Source: an uncultured Bacteroidota bacterium
Lineage (GTDB): Bacteria; Bacteroidota; Bacteroidia; Bacteroidales; UBA12481
Assembly (NCBI GenBank): GCA_903851365.1
Contig: CAINOB010000085.1
Location: 1 to 64,000, forward strand
Length of the DNA: 64,000 nt
Direction: 5' to 3'
Numbering within the stretch: the stretch's first letter is position 1; each line of letters opens with the position of its first letter. The translations under genes were made by a program, and so were the position numbers. Positions 41,534 to 51,600 of the stretch are shown here, one piece after another. The notes below the pieces were generated by a model. The model was given only the letters and a program-made list of their open reading frames with translations, was not told where the DNA came from and did not search any database.

Positions 41534-43210
41534 ATGAAAACGAAATCTTTTGCGAAGTATGCTTACCTGTTGACCGCCCTGCTGATGTTTACGCAGCTTG
41601 CGGTTGCACAGTTTATTGAGGTTCCTGAGGAAAAGGCCTCATGTACCAGCATAATGGTGGGTAAAAAAGCCACCACCGACGGCTCCGTGATTACCTGTCA
41701 CAGCTGCGACGGACCTTACCGTACCTGGCTGAATATCGTCCCCCACAAAACTTATGGTGAAGGCGCCATGCGGAAGATATCCTGGGGCCTGATGCACAAC
41801 GAATTCAGTGGCGATAAACGCAACGTAACCGAGAAAGGTGAAATTCCACAGGTTGCTGAAACCTATTCTTATCTGAACACCTGTTATCCATCGCTTAATG
41901 AGAAACAGCTTGCCATGGGCGAAACCACCTTCGGAGGCAAACAGAGCATGCAGAATGATGATGGACTTTTCCTGATCGAAGAGCTTCAGGCGATTGCCAT
42001 GGAACGCTGCACCACCGCACGCGAAGCCATTAAGCTGATGGGCGATCTGGCTACAAAATACGGTTATGGCGATTCGGGTGAATGTTTGACTGTTGCCGAC
42101 AAAAATGAAGTATGGCATTTCGAAATCATGGGTGCCGGTGTTGAGAAAATCGGGGCTGTTTGGGCAGCTGTGAGGATTCCTGATGATCACGTGGGCGTAT
42201 CAGCCAATATATGCAGAATCAGTACTTTGGATCTCAAAAAGCCTGATTATTACATGGCTTCCGATAATGTTATTTCTCTGGCAGAAAGCATGGGATTTTA
42301 TGACAGTAAAAGCGGTGAGCCCTTCAAATTCTGGAAAGCTTATGGCGGGCGTAAACCATTCTCCACACGCGAATGGTACGTGCTCAGCACGATGGCTCCC
42401 TCGCTGAACCTAACGCCTGAAATGGATGAACTTCCATTCTCGGTAAAAGCGGAGAAAAAAATCAGTGTACGCGACGTGATGGCTTATTACAGGGTTACTT
42501 ATGAAGGAACGGATATCGATGCCACAAAGAACATGCTCGTACCAAAAAACAATTTTGGCCGTCGCGCTGCTGCTGCTCCTGATGCTCAGCCTGCCGCAGC
42601 TCCCGAAATGGTTAAGAGTGCCCTCGCCAGCCCATTTATGAGCCGCGATCTGATTACACTTGTCAATGCCTTGAAACCGGGCACCATTGCCGGCCAAAGG
42701 ACTATCGCCATCAGCGGGTGCTCCTATTCAAACGTGATTCAGTGCCGCGACTGGCTGCCTGATGATATCGGTGGTGTTGCCTGGTTCTCTTTCGATAATC
42801 CGGCTTGTAGCCCAAGGATTCCAATCTATGCAGGAACACTCAGCTTACCTGACAATTTCCAGGTGTGCGGTCAGAAAAAATACCGGACCGATGCTGCTAT
42901 CTGGGGTTACCGTGAAACCAACCGTCTGGCAGAGCTTCACTGGGAACGTACCCGCGGAATCGTTGAAAATGCCGTTAAGGAATTCGAAGAAAAAGCATTC
43001 ACCGAGCTGCCGATGATGGATAAGATGGCAGTTGAAATGATGAAGGCTGATAAAGGAAAAGAACCCGAAAAAGATGCACGCGGCAACATCAAGCCAGCCA
43101 GATATCGTGAGTTTATGACACAATACACAAATGATTTCGCCCGCGCCACAGCCACCAAATGGGTTGAATTGAAAGGGCAGTTGTGGACCATGTTTGCGAC
43201 AGGACTCTAG
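41534..43210 (+). CDS. C69-family dipeptidase (Ntn hydrolase), exported, copy 1
   Basis: 558 residues from ATG at 41534 (MKTKSFAKYAYLLTALLMFTQLAVAQ signal peptide); a TTG eight codons earlier is less likely. The Ntn nucleophile is Cys37 in ASCTSIMVGKKATTDG, the normal C69/U34 start once the leader is processed. Other family pieces are SYLNTCYPSLNEKQLAMGETTFGG, AREAIKLMGDLATKYGYGDSGECLTVADKNEVWHFEI and YMASDNVISLAE. It contains an Ala/Pro-rich insert (about 350-362) not seen in copy 2. C69 peptidases cleave dipeptides and acyl-amino bonds. It begins 35 bp after the M14-type gene and is followed by a paralogue. Confidence 0.9.
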   Translation: MKTKSFAKYAYLLTALLMFTQLAVAQFIEVPEEKASCTSIMVGKKATTDGSVITCHSCDGPYRTWLNIVPHKTYGEGAMRKISWGLMHNEFSGDKRNVTEKGEIPQVAETYSYLNTCYPSLNEKQLAMGETTFGGKQSMQNDDGLFLIEELQAIAMERCTTAREAIKLMGDLATKYGYGDSGECLTVADKNEVWHFEIMGAGVEKIGAVWAAVRIPDDHVGVSANICRISTLDLKKPDYYMASDNVISLAESMGFYDSKSGEPFKFWKAYGGRKPFSTREWYVLSTMAPSLNLTPEMDELPFSVKAEKKISVRDVMAYYRVTYEGTDIDATKNMLVPKNNFGRRAAAAPDAQPAAAPEMVKSALASPFMSRDLITLVNALKPGTIAGQRTIAISGCSYSNVIQCRDWLPDDIGGVAWFSFDNPACSPRIPIYAGTLSLPDNFQVCGQKKYRTDAAIWGYRETNRLAELHWERTRGIVENAVKEFEEKAFTELPMMDKMAVEMMKADKGKEPEKDARGNIKPARYREFMTQYTNDFARATATKWVELKGQLWTMFATGL

Positions 43211-43300
43211 CCAATGTGCTAATTCGATAATTCGATAATTTGGATTCGTTTTACGTGTTACGATTTTCTTCTTCGTTCATCGGTCTTCTTCTTCGAAATA
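43211..43300. repeat. Short-period repeat between the two C69 genes
   Basis: Starts at the stop codon of the first C69 gene. GCTAATTCGATAATTCGATAAT (repeat unit TTCGATAA) is followed by CTTCTTCGTTCATCGGTC (43268-43285), which matches 2919-2936 in 17 of 18 bases, and another CTTCTTCTTCG run. Confidence 0.65.
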
Positions 43301-43308
43301 CAGTATTT

Positions 43309-44865
43309 ATGAAAAAGCATCTACCATTAATTTTCCTCTGCGCTGCCATGCTGCTGTACGGCGGATTGTTTGCGCAGGAAGTGCGTGAAAATGATAATTG
43401 CACGAGCATTATCGTTGGGAAAAAAGCATCGGCAGATGGATCCACCATGACTTCGCATTCGTGCGACAGCGGATCCGACCGCACCTGGATCAATCTTGTC
43501 CCGCACCAGAAATATCCGACGGGCTCAATGTGTGCGGTGTATCTGGAACCCAAGGAAACCAAAGGTCCGAATGATCCCGACCGTGTGGAAACCGGAACCA
43601 TTCCTCAGGTACCAGAAACATTTGCCTATATCAATACGGCCTATCCGGTGATGAATGAATATCAGCTGGCTATCGGCGAAACCACATTCGGCGGTAAGCG
43701 TGAAATGCATTCCGAAATCGGCATACTCGACTGTCCCGAGCTTTACCGGCTGGCACTTGAACGGGCAAAAACCTGCCGTGAAGCCATCAGGATAATAGAC
43801 AAGCTTACTAAGGAATATGGCTATAACGATTCCGGTGAGTGTTTTACATTTGCCGATCCGCAGGAAACCTGGCACTTCGAAATTTTAGGGCCGGGTAAAG
43901 GCAAAAAAGGCGCCGTTTGGGCAGCCCAGCGGATTCCCGATGATGAAGTTGGGGTTTCGGCAAATGCCAGCCGTATCCGCACAATCAACCTGAAAGATCC
44001 GGATAATTATATGGCTTCTGACAATGTATATACACTAGCCGAAGAACTGGGTTTCTGGGATCCGAAGAGTGGTAAGCCTTTCGAGTTTTGTTATGCCTAT
44101 GCCGACCGTACCAGCATGGCCTGCCGCCGGCGCGAATGGCGTGTACTCAGCCTGGTTGCCCCTTCGCTGAAGCTCGATCCGAATGGCGAAAATTTTCCGA
44201 TGTCGGTAAAAGCGGAGAAAAAAATCTCTGTTCAGGATATGCTCGTCATGTTCCGGAATTATTATCAGGATACCCCTTACGACATGACCGGCAGTCTCAC
44301 CGTCATTGACCGCTCCGGCAAGGTAATTAAGAGTCCCGTGGCTAATCCGTTTATGACCGGCGATTTGAAAAATTTGCTGAAAGTGCCGTCGGAGCGCACT
44401 ATCTGCTGTGCCCGGGCTACTTATCTGCAAATCACACAATCACGCAGCTGGATGCCCGATGCCATTGGCGGAGTGGTTTGGCTGGGTTACGACAATCCTG
44501 CTACGACCCCGCATACCCCTTTCTATTGCGGTATTACCTCCATGCCCGAGTCATACATGGTTGATGGCCGCCGGCAGTTCAACCATGAATCTGCCTGGTG
44601 GGCCTTCCGACAGGTCAGCCAGATGTGTATGTTGCGCTATCAGCCTATGAGTAAAGATGTTGAGGCAGTATGGAAGGAAATTGAGGATAAAGCATTTTCG
44701 AATCAGATAACCTTTGAAAAGGAGATGGCTGAGCTTTACAAAACAGATCCGGCCCGGGTAAGAGAGTTGCTGACAAAGTATTGTACAGATATGGCTAATT
44801 CTTCTGTATCAAGATATTGGAAATTATCAGAAGAGCTCTGGGGAAAATATACCAATAGCTTTTAG
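43309..44865 (+). CDS. C69-family dipeptidase (Ntn hydrolase), exported, copy 2
   Basis: 518 residues from ATG at 43309 (MKKHLPLIFLCAAMLLYGGLFAQ signal peptide); the open frame upstream consists of the repeat between the two genes and is rejected as a start. The Ntn nucleophile is Cys31 in DNCTSIIVGKKASADGST. The segments FAYINTAYPVMNEYQLAIGETTFGGK, AREAI-type CREAIRIIDKLTKEYGYNDSGECFTFADPQETWHFEI and YMASDNVYTLAEELGFWD match copy 1 closely, so the pair arose by tandem duplication. The Ala/Pro insert of copy 1 is absent. It may take a different gamma-glutamyl or dipeptide substrate. It is the last gene of the cluster. Confidence 0.9.
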   Translation: MKKHLPLIFLCAAMLLYGGLFAQEVRENDNCTSIIVGKKASADGSTMTSHSCDSGSDRTWINLVPHQKYPTGSMCAVYLEPKETKGPNDPDRVETGTIPQVPETFAYINTAYPVMNEYQLAIGETTFGGKREMHSEIGILDCPELYRLALERAKTCREAIRIIDKLTKEYGYNDSGECFTFADPQETWHFEILGPGKGKKGAVWAAQRIPDDEVGVSANASRIRTINLKDPDNYMASDNVYTLAEELGFWDPKSGKPFEFCYAYADRTSMACRRREWRVLSLVAPSLKLDPNGENFPMSVKAEKKISVQDMLVMFRNYYQDTPYDMTGSLTVIDRSGKVIKSPVANPFMTGDLKNLLKVPSERTICCARATYLQITQSRSWMPDAIGGVVWLGYDNPATTPHTPFYCGITSMPESYMVDGRRQFNHESAWWAFRQVSQMCMLRYQPMSKDVEAVWKEIEDKAFSNQITFEKEMAELYKTDPARVRELLTKYCTDMANSSVSRYWKLSEELWGKYTNSF

Positions 44866-45011
44866 GTTCGCTGCGCTCACTAATTGGCTCCCTGCGGTCG
44901 AAATGTAGGAGGTAAATCTAAAGGCTAATTTTGCTCACCTGCGGTTCGCTAATTATTTTCACTGCGCATTTCGATCTTCTTCTGCGTCAACCGATCTTCT
45001 TCTTCGATTTT
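44866..45011. repeat. Low-complexity repeat at convergent gene ends
   Basis: After the C69 stop the sequence holds loosely repeated CTGCG-GTTCGCTAATT pieces, then CGATCTTCTTCT at 44972-44983 and again at 44992-45003. The second part is read as the last codons and stop of the convergent EmrB-like transporter gene. CTTCTTCG is shared with the repeats at 2.9 and 43.3 kb. Confidence 0.6.
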
Positions 45012-46378
45012 CCCCTCGCCAATGAAGCCCAGATGCCTACAAAGCTGAGGAGAATAAAGATCGCAAAAGTGATGGTAATTGAGTGTAAGAAGGCCGGTTC
45101 ATTCACCTTCGATATCCGGTTGGAGCCTATGAAAATATGTATTACCAGGGTGGCAATACCCATGCTCACCATCTGACCGGTCATTCGCATGGTGGCAACA
45201 GTGGCTGAGGCAACTCCCAGATATTTCTTTTCCACCGAGCTCATCACAGCATTGGTGTTTGGTGAGGAGAAAAGGCCGAAACCGATACCCAGAAGCAGCA
45301 GGCTGGTGATTAGGTAAGTAGTGGTGGTATCCGCGTTTAAAGGCAAAAGCATCATCAGGCCGACAGCGATGATTCCCATGCCCATGGATGAAAGGATGCC
45401 CGGAGAGTATTTGTCGGAAAGCTTGCCGGAGAAGGAAGCTACCAGAGCCATCATCATCGGTTGAGCAATAAGAATAAACCCTGCATCGCGCGGTGTTAAC
45501 CCTTTGGCATACTGCAGATACAGGCTCAGCACAAAAGTGACTGCAAAGGTGGTTGCATAATTGATCAATGCGGCCAGGTTCGACAGGGCAAATAATCGGT
45601 TACCGAAGAAAAGCTGCATATTGAATACCGGGAAAGGGGTCTTTACCTCCACCCGGTAGAATGTCAGCAGGCCAATCACACCAAAGATTACAAGACCAAT
45701 AGCTAATGGATCGGGCATTTTAGAGAATCCATACATAAAGGCCGACATGGATACTATATATATTGCAGAGCCCAGGTAATCGAATGCCTCATGTTTGGCT
45801 TCTTTCCAATCGGTTTTAATTACCAGTGCAGCTGCTGTGGCGACAAACAATCCAAAGGGTATGGTTACAAAAAAGATACTCCGCCAGCCAAAAGTCTGGG
45901 TTAGGATTCCTCCAAGGACCGGAGCCACTGATAAGCCCAGGTAAACAGCGGTCACGTTTATTCCGATTGCTTTTCCCCGTTGGTTTGGTGGAAAAACAGC
46001 GGTTATGATTGCCATATTGGTACCAAACATCATAGCACTTCCGATTCCCTGAAATATCCTGAATATGATCAGTGTGGTGGAATCCTTCGATAATGCGCAA
46101 AGCAGTGATCCCGTAGCAACAATCAGGTTTCCGATGATAAAAACCTTTACCCGGCCAATTATATCGGCCAACTTTCCGAGCGGCACAAGCAAAACTGCCG
46201 ATGACAACAGAAATGACATAGCTACCCAACTCATGGTAACAGCATTCATCCCCAACTCCTTGCTCATGCTGGGAAGCGCAATGTTGACCGACGCTCCGAG
46301 AAAAGGAGAAAGAAAGGAACTGATCATCATCAATGAAAGAATGAAATTCTTCCTCTTCGCTATTTCCTGTTGATCCAT
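44987..46378 (-). CDS. DHA2-type (EmrB-like) MFS drug exporter
   Basis: 463 residues with fourteen predicted membrane helices, the DHA2 (14-TMS) layout. Family marks: SVNIALPSMSKELGMNAVTMSWVAMSFLL in TM1-2, LGKLADIIGRVKVF loop, RIFQGIGSAMMFGTNMAIITAVFPPNQRGKAIGI, and motif C-like GLSVAPVLGGILTQTFGWRSIF in TM5. It is an inner-membrane proton antiporter for drugs or other amphiphiles. It is divergent from the ABC exporter genes starting at 46461, and both may respond to the same stress. The last residues (RGKSKKKIG) and the stop codon are coded by the short-period repeat, so the natural C-terminus may have been replaced. Confidence 0.9.
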   Translation of the reverse strand: MDQQEIAKRKNFILSLMMISSFLSPFLGASVNIALPSMSKELGMNAVTMSWVAMSFLLSSAVLLVPLGKLADIIGRVKVFIIGNLIVATGSLLCALSKDSTTLIIFRIFQGIGSAMMFGTNMAIITAVFPPNQRGKAIGINVTAVYLGLSVAPVLGGILTQTFGWRSIFFVTIPFGLFVATAAALVIKTDWKEAKHEAFDYLGSAIYIVSMSAFMYGFSKMPDPLAIGLVIFGVIGLLTFYRVEVKTPFPVFNMQLFFGNRLFALSNLAALINYATTFAVTFVLSLYLQYAKGLTPRDAGFILIAQPMMMALVASFSGKLSDKYSPGILSSMGMGIIAVGLMMLLPLNADTTTTYLITSLLLLGIGFGLFSSPNTNAVMSSVEKKYLGVASATVATMRMTGQMVSMGIATLVIHIFIGSNRISKVNEPAFLHSITITFAIFILLSFVGIWASLARGKSKKKIG

Positions 46379-46424
46379 CTTAGATATTTATTTTTATAAC
46401 AAACAATCTTATCACTGATCTGTT

Positions 46425-46432
46425 TAAGTTTG
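46425..46432 (+). promoter_or_regulatory. -7 box for the ABC exporter operon
   Basis: TAAGTTTG is a perfect TAnnTTTG match, 28 bp upstream of the ATG at 46461 in the divergent spacer. No clear -33 TTG. Confidence 0.4.
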
Positions 46433-46460
46433 CACCGCTAAAAATAGGTTTTTCGAATCA

Positions 46461-47276
46461 ATGAAAACAATAATCGAAGCACAAGGATTAACCAAGGTAT
46501 ATTCCGGGGGAATTCTAGCCGTCGACAATGTCAGTTTCTCTGTAAATCAAGGGGAAATTTTTGGCTTTCTTGGACCCAACGGGGCTGGCAAGTCAACCAC
46601 TATCGCACTGCTCACCACGCTGTTAAGTCCGACCAAGGGAACGGCCACCATTAATGGTATCGATATTACCAAACATCCTTACCAGGCAAGGCTGGAGCTG
46701 GGCTTTGTGTCACAGGACCTTGCAGTCGAAGATGCGTTGTCGGGGTACAATAACCTCAGGCTGCAGGCCGGGTTTTATCATCTTTCGCGCACCGAAGTTC
46801 ATGATAGGATTGCGGAGGTACTGAAAATGGTCGACCTTACCGGCAGATCAAAAGATAAAGTAGAAACCTATTCCGGCGGGATGCGCAAAAGGTTGGATAT
46901 AGCCTGCGGACTCATCCATCGGCCGAGAATTCTTTTTCTCGATGAACCCACCCTCGGCCTCGACATCCAAACACGACGCGAAATCTGGAAATACGTAAAC
47001 ACCCTTCGCGAAAAAAATAACATGACTATTTTTCTCACCACGCATTATATGGATGAGGCGGATTCGCTTTGCGACCGGATAGCGATCATCGACCGCGGCG
47101 TCATCAAAACTTTGGATACCCCAACGGCATTGAAAGAAGCGATAAAAAATGAGGTAGAGAACCCCACTCTCGATGATGTTTTCCTGCATCACACAGGTAA
47201 AGAAATGAGGGAAGATTTTACCACCAAGGAAGAATCATTTAAAGCGAGGAATAATATCAGGAGGGCAAGGCGATGA
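46461..47276 (+). CDS. ABC exporter ATP-binding protein (DrrA-like)
   Basis: 271 residues with a complete ABC set: Walker A GPNGAGKSTT (about 39), Q-loop in GFVSQDLAVEDALSGYNNLRL, signature YSGGMRKRLDIA (about 137), Walker B ILFLDEPTLGLD (about 156) and the switch His in TTHYMDEADSLCDR. The C-terminal extension NPTLDDVFLHHTGKEMRED is the mark of the DrrA-like subgroup exporting drugs, antibiotics or polysaccharides. The stop overlaps the permease ATG by 4 bp (CGATGA), so the two are coupled. It works as a homodimer on the permease. Confidence 0.94.
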   Translation: MKTIIEAQGLTKVYSGGILAVDNVSFSVNQGEIFGFLGPNGAGKSTTIALLTTLLSPTKGTATINGIDITKHPYQARLELGFVSQDLAVEDALSGYNNLRLQAGFYHLSRTEVHDRIAEVLKMVDLTGRSKDKVETYSGGMRKRLDIACGLIHRPRILFLDEPTLGLDIQTRREIWKYVNTLREKNNMTIFLTTHYMDEADSLCDRIAIIDRGVIKTLDTPTALKEAIKNEVENPTLDDVFLHHTGKEMREDFTTKEESFKARNNIRRARR

Positions 47277-48061
47277 ACATAAAATTATTATTATCAGATA
47301 TTTACTGGGTTTTTTGGCGCGAGATAAAAAAGTTTCTCCAGCAAAAAGCGCGATTGATGATGGTGGTGATCCAACCCCTGATCTGGCTCGTATTGATGGG
47401 CAATTCCATGTCGGGACTCACCCGTAACCCCCAAGCTGCACAAATGCTTGGGACAGGGAATTATCTTGATTTCATGACCCCGGGTATCATGATCATGACT
47501 GCACTGTTCGGTGGGGTTTTTGGCGGAACAACTATTATCTGGGATCGCCGTACCGGTTATCTGAATAAAATGCTGGCGGCCCCTATTTACCGCGCAGCCA
47601 TTCCCCTTGGGAAGTTACTTTCAATTGGTTTACAGACTGTTCTCCAGGCGCTGATCATAGTTATTATCGCGCTATTCCTGGGTGTTCATTTTAAAACCGG
47701 CATTCCAGGGGTCATCGCTTTGTTAGCTATTGCCGGACTTTTCGGAATCATCATGGGTGGAATTTCGCTGTCACTATCGTCGCGAATCAAATCGATGGAA
47801 ACACTGATGGCGGTATCAAACTTTCTTACCATGCCCCTCATGTTTACCAGTAACGCCATGTTTCCGACCAATGCAATGCCTGCCTGGCTCAAGGGTATCG
47901 CTATGGCAAACCCTGTTTCGTATGCAGTACAAGCCATGCGAACTATCTCAACCCAGGGATGGATCTGGCACGATATTTTGCCTGCCCTGGCTGCCCTTAC
48001 CGGGATTATGGTTGTACTGGTGGCACTGGCGATCAGGCTGTTCTCGAAGTCGGTAAATTAA
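47273..48061 (+). CDS. ABC-2 type permease (DrrB-like)
   Basis: 262 residues with six membrane helices of the ABC-2 fold: YWVFWREIKKFLQQKARLMMVVIQPLIWLVLMGN at the N-terminus, FMTPGIMIMTALFGGVFGGTTIIWDRRTGYLNKMLAAPI (ABC-2 signature with the ERRxGTxe-like helix), and NFLTMPLMFTSNAMFPTNAMPAWLKGIAMANPVSYAVQAMR near the C-terminus. It pairs with the ATPase encoded directly upstream with a 4-bp overlap. Together they form an inner-membrane exporter for a drug-like or lipid substrate. A strong terminator follows at once. Confidence 0.93.
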   Translation: MNIKLLLSDIYWVFWREIKKFLQQKARLMMVVIQPLIWLVLMGNSMSGLTRNPQAAQMLGTGNYLDFMTPGIMIMTALFGGVFGGTTIIWDRRTGYLNKMLAAPIYRAAIPLGKLLSIGLQTVLQALIIVIIALFLGVHFKTGIPGVIALLAIAGLFGIIMGGISLSLSSRIKSMETLMAVSNFLTMPLMFTSNAMFPTNAMPAWLKGIAMANPVSYAVQAMRTISTQGWIWHDILPALAALTGIMVVLVALAIRLFSKSVN

Positions 48062-48062
48062 A

Positions 48063-48098
48063 ATACCCCTGATCAGGCTTTCGCCGCACCAGGGGTAT
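48063..48098. terminator. Terminator hairpin after the ABC exporter operon
   Basis: ATACCCCTG at 48063-48071 pairs with CAGGGGTAT at 48090-48098 around an 18-nt loop, two bases after the permease stop. The facing gene stops at 48122, so it may serve both directions. Confidence 0.7.
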
Positions 48099-48121
48099 CT
48101 GAATAATTTAATATTGATCGC

Positions 48122-48604
48122 TTACCTGCGAAGCGTGATGCCAAACTTGGCTCCGGAAAGTGTTCCTCCGCCCAACTCAGCATTTATCCACAAATGGTCG
48201 TTGATTCTGTAACGACCACCAGCCTGCAGACCGATGCCGACATTAAAAGCATCAAGGAATCCGCTTCCGATATAAATATACGGACCGGCACTAATACCGC
48301 CATATAAATCCATATTGTCCGGCAAATCCAACAGTTTGGCAAAATGGTAGTTTCCATTGATGGATCCGCCGATAGCGCCATAACCATGCAGAACACGGTA
48401 ACGTAATGAAGCCTCCAAACCGACTGTGATTTCAGGAGTAATCCAATAGTCTGCTCCAATATACAGAGGGATTCCCCAGGTTGAGAGACCAACACCTGCA
48501 TTGAATTGCAGCTTGCTTTTGTCAATTTTTACATCGCTTGCTTTTTGCCCGAATGAAAGGGCAACAATTGCCAGCGCACAAATGGTCAATGCAAATTTTT
48601 TCAT
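48122..48604 (-). CDS. Small outer-membrane beta-barrel-like protein
   Basis: 160 residues from ATG at 48604 (MKKFALTICALAIVALSFGQ signal peptide). The mature part is a succession of amphipathic strands with alternating hydrophobic and aromatic residues: LQFNAGVGLSTWGIPLYIGADYWI, ITVGLEASLRYRVLHGYGAIGGSINGNYHFAKLL, NMDLYGGISAGPYIYIG, FNVGIGLQAGGRYRIND and LWINAELGGGTLSGAKFGITLRR. This is the pattern of an eight-strand outer-membrane barrel, ending in a basic residue pair instead of the usual Phe. No binding role is evident. It stands alone between a terminator and the 1915-residue enzyme, upstream of which it does not belong. Confidence 0.75.
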   Translation of the reverse strand: MKKFALTICALAIVALSFGQKASDVKIDKSKLQFNAGVGLSTWGIPLYIGADYWITPEITVGLEASLRYRVLHGYGAIGGSINGNYHFAKLLDLPDNMDLYGGISAGPYIYIGSGFLDAFNVGIGLQAGGRYRINDHLWINAELGGGTLSGAKFGITLRR

Positions 48605-48646
48605 ATTCTGATTGTTAAGGTTTATCTTATCTAACACCAAAAATAC

Positions 48647-51600
48647 CTATTTGTTCTTTGTGACGAAAATTCCATAAGGATTCAATTTTATCTTTTTTTG
48701 ACTACAGACGCATCCTGCAGGTTCTGAAAGAACAACCTTACCAGTTGCCGCCGTTATATTCTCCAGCAGTAAAGCAGTTTGTGCACTCGCAGTGAGGTTA
48801 ATGACCACCAGCAACTCCTCATCATCAAGTTTGCGGATAAACGATATAACACCGGGATTATCATTGTTAACCACGCGAAGGTCACCGCCCTGAAGGGCCG
48901 GGTATTGTTTCCGGATGCTAATTAGTGTTTTGTAAAAATTCCAAAGTGAATTTTTGTCTGCATGCTCTTCTTCCAGGGATATTCCATCGTTTGATTTGCC
49001 ATTTCGGTTGGTCCACCATGGACCGCTGTCTTTATACCAAAATGCCATTCCCGGGCCATCGGTGTTGGTATACCATTCAAATGCCTCCCTGCGGGGAATA
49101 TCATTTCCATCGGATTTACCCTCATACTTAACTCCTTTCATCCCAAGCTCCTGTCCATAGTAAATCAAAGGGGTCCCCTTGAGCAGCATATTAAAGGCAG
49201 CGCCAACTTTTTCTTTTTGAAGGCTACCTTTCACGCGCGAAGCAAAGCGGTCGAGATCGTGATTCTCAATAAATACCAGCTGATCCTTCCGGACCGGTGT
49301 CAGCAGATTGGTTGAATCTATCTTGTTAACCAATTGGTTTTTATCGAATGAGCTAATAGCCAGCGCCTCTTGAAATGCAAACAGGTAATCCAAATCGGCC
49401 CCGTCGAAAACCTCGGTTCCATAAGATGCCCAGTTGGCCTGTTCCCCGATGATTTTTACATTTGGGTTTACCGACCGGAGCTCGTCGAATAACGGCTTCC
49501 AGAACCCGGCATACAGATTGGTGAGCTTACCCAGATTATCGAGGTTATCCATGATATGATCGATTCGGTAACCATCGACGCCATCGTCGAACCTGCCATC
49601 TTTATTGGGATCGAGAAAATAAAGATAGAGCTGGTGAAAATAATTCCATACTGTCGGATTGTACAGATTTGCCATGCTTGCATCTCTCGAGGTGCCATCG
49701 TAGGATAACATCCTGCCCCAAAGCGTCCCCTTGATCTGCAAGTCGGGCCGTTTGGCATACCACTCGGAACCCTCAGTGATATACTGTGTTTCCATATCGA
49801 GGTAAATCTTCATCCCCCTCTTATGTACATCACGAATCAGGGCCATAAGATCCTCCATCGTTCCATATTCCGGATCAATCTTTTGATAATCAGTAGCAAA
49901 ATAATTATGGTAAAGATCTGATTGATACAGGGGAAGCATCATGAGGGTGGTCACACCCAGCTCTTGCAGATAATCAAGCTTTTGACGAAGTCCGTTCAGG
50001 TCGCCAATTTTATCACCATTGCTATCGTAGAAGCTGCGAGGCAAGACATAATAAAACACCTCATTATCAGGTTTTCCATTATAGAAGGCCAGATCTTTGC
50101 GGGCGTACTTTTCTTTGGTTTTCGGGAAAACAAATTCCTGCTCCGTGACTTTACCCGATCTGATCAGCCGGATTTTTCCAGTTTTTCCGCTCAATCCCTC
50201 CACTTTCACTATATATTTTTTCCCGATCAGCTCATCACTGATGATTTTCAAACCAGTGGATGAATCGCCGGGATTGGGGTGATAAACAAGCGGCAAAACG
50301 GATATTCCGCCAGTTTGCGTTATCTCGATTTGGTTTTTCTCAGCTGCCTTCACCTTTAATTCCAAACCCGTCGTGCTTCGTTTAAAGGTTCCGAGCTGGC
50401 CATCTATCAACACCTTGATGACCCTGGTCCCAGGAGCAAGCGGAATAGTGAGGGAAAGGAGAGGTGGCGAGGAGGTGAGGAGGTTAAGGAATTTAACGGT
50501 AGTGGTTCCCGGGGTGCGAAGCAGTTTAAAACTTAGCCGGTTATCGCCCAGGCGGATATTATCCACACTTACGGAATCCCAGTCGTATGGGAATCGCAGT
50601 GCAAGCCCCAGTGTGTTGTTCATGGCATCGGGGCTAAGGCCAAGCATCCCTTCCATGGCCGGCTGTAAAACCATGGTCTCGCTCCAGGCCTGATGACGGC
50701 AAACGCCAAAATATTTATATTGGGTTCCGTGGAGCACCTCTTCGATATATCCCAACGACCAGTTTTTATAAACCAGCAGGTTGCTCATCATTTTCGAAAA
50801 TCCCTGAGCCGGATTACCTGCGGCATAGTCGCCAAGGGATGCCCAGCCTGTAAAAAGCGGCCAAACGCTTCCGGTGTGATATCCGCCGGGAGCAAAGAAT
50901 TTTGCCTGTTCACTCACGATTCGCGTTCCCCAATCGGTTGTAAAATTGCAGGAAGCCAATTTCTCCACCACTAACTTCGCTTTTTTCGGATCCCTGATCT
51001 GGCCCCAGTACACCGGAATTGCAGTCATCACTGACGGCTCGGTCAGATACTTGCCATCTTTATACAAACCATGATTGAAGAACTTGGTTTCCGGATTCCA
51101 GAAATCATTATTCAGCTTCATCAGCACGATTTCAGCTTCATCAGCATATTTAGTTGCCAGGTCGGGCAACCCAATGTTTTTAGCCATATAGGCTGCCTGC
51201 TTCAACGCCTCAGCCCAGCAGGACACCATATACTGGGTGGTGTGCGTGCCATACAGGTCACCACCCTCCTCCCAGCCATGCCCCTGCTGTGTATTCTCGA
51301 TCAGATGATCACCATCTGTATCAGTGGAGTAACAAAAATCGATTGCTTTTTTTATCGCCGGCCACTCCTTACGTATCAGCGCCGTATCGCCCGAATGGTG
51401 TAAATACTTGCCAGCTAACGCGATATACAATGGGGTTGCATCGGCAGCATCGTAATGGGCGATCCCTGAAGTTGTAAGTTCATGGTAAATCTTTCCTGAG
51501 ATATCCTGATATCTGGAGAAGAGTTGCAGCACAGTTTTCACCCGGTCGAAGTCGCCGTAATCCAGTACGGCAAAGCTGCTCCATACGGCATCGCGGCCAA

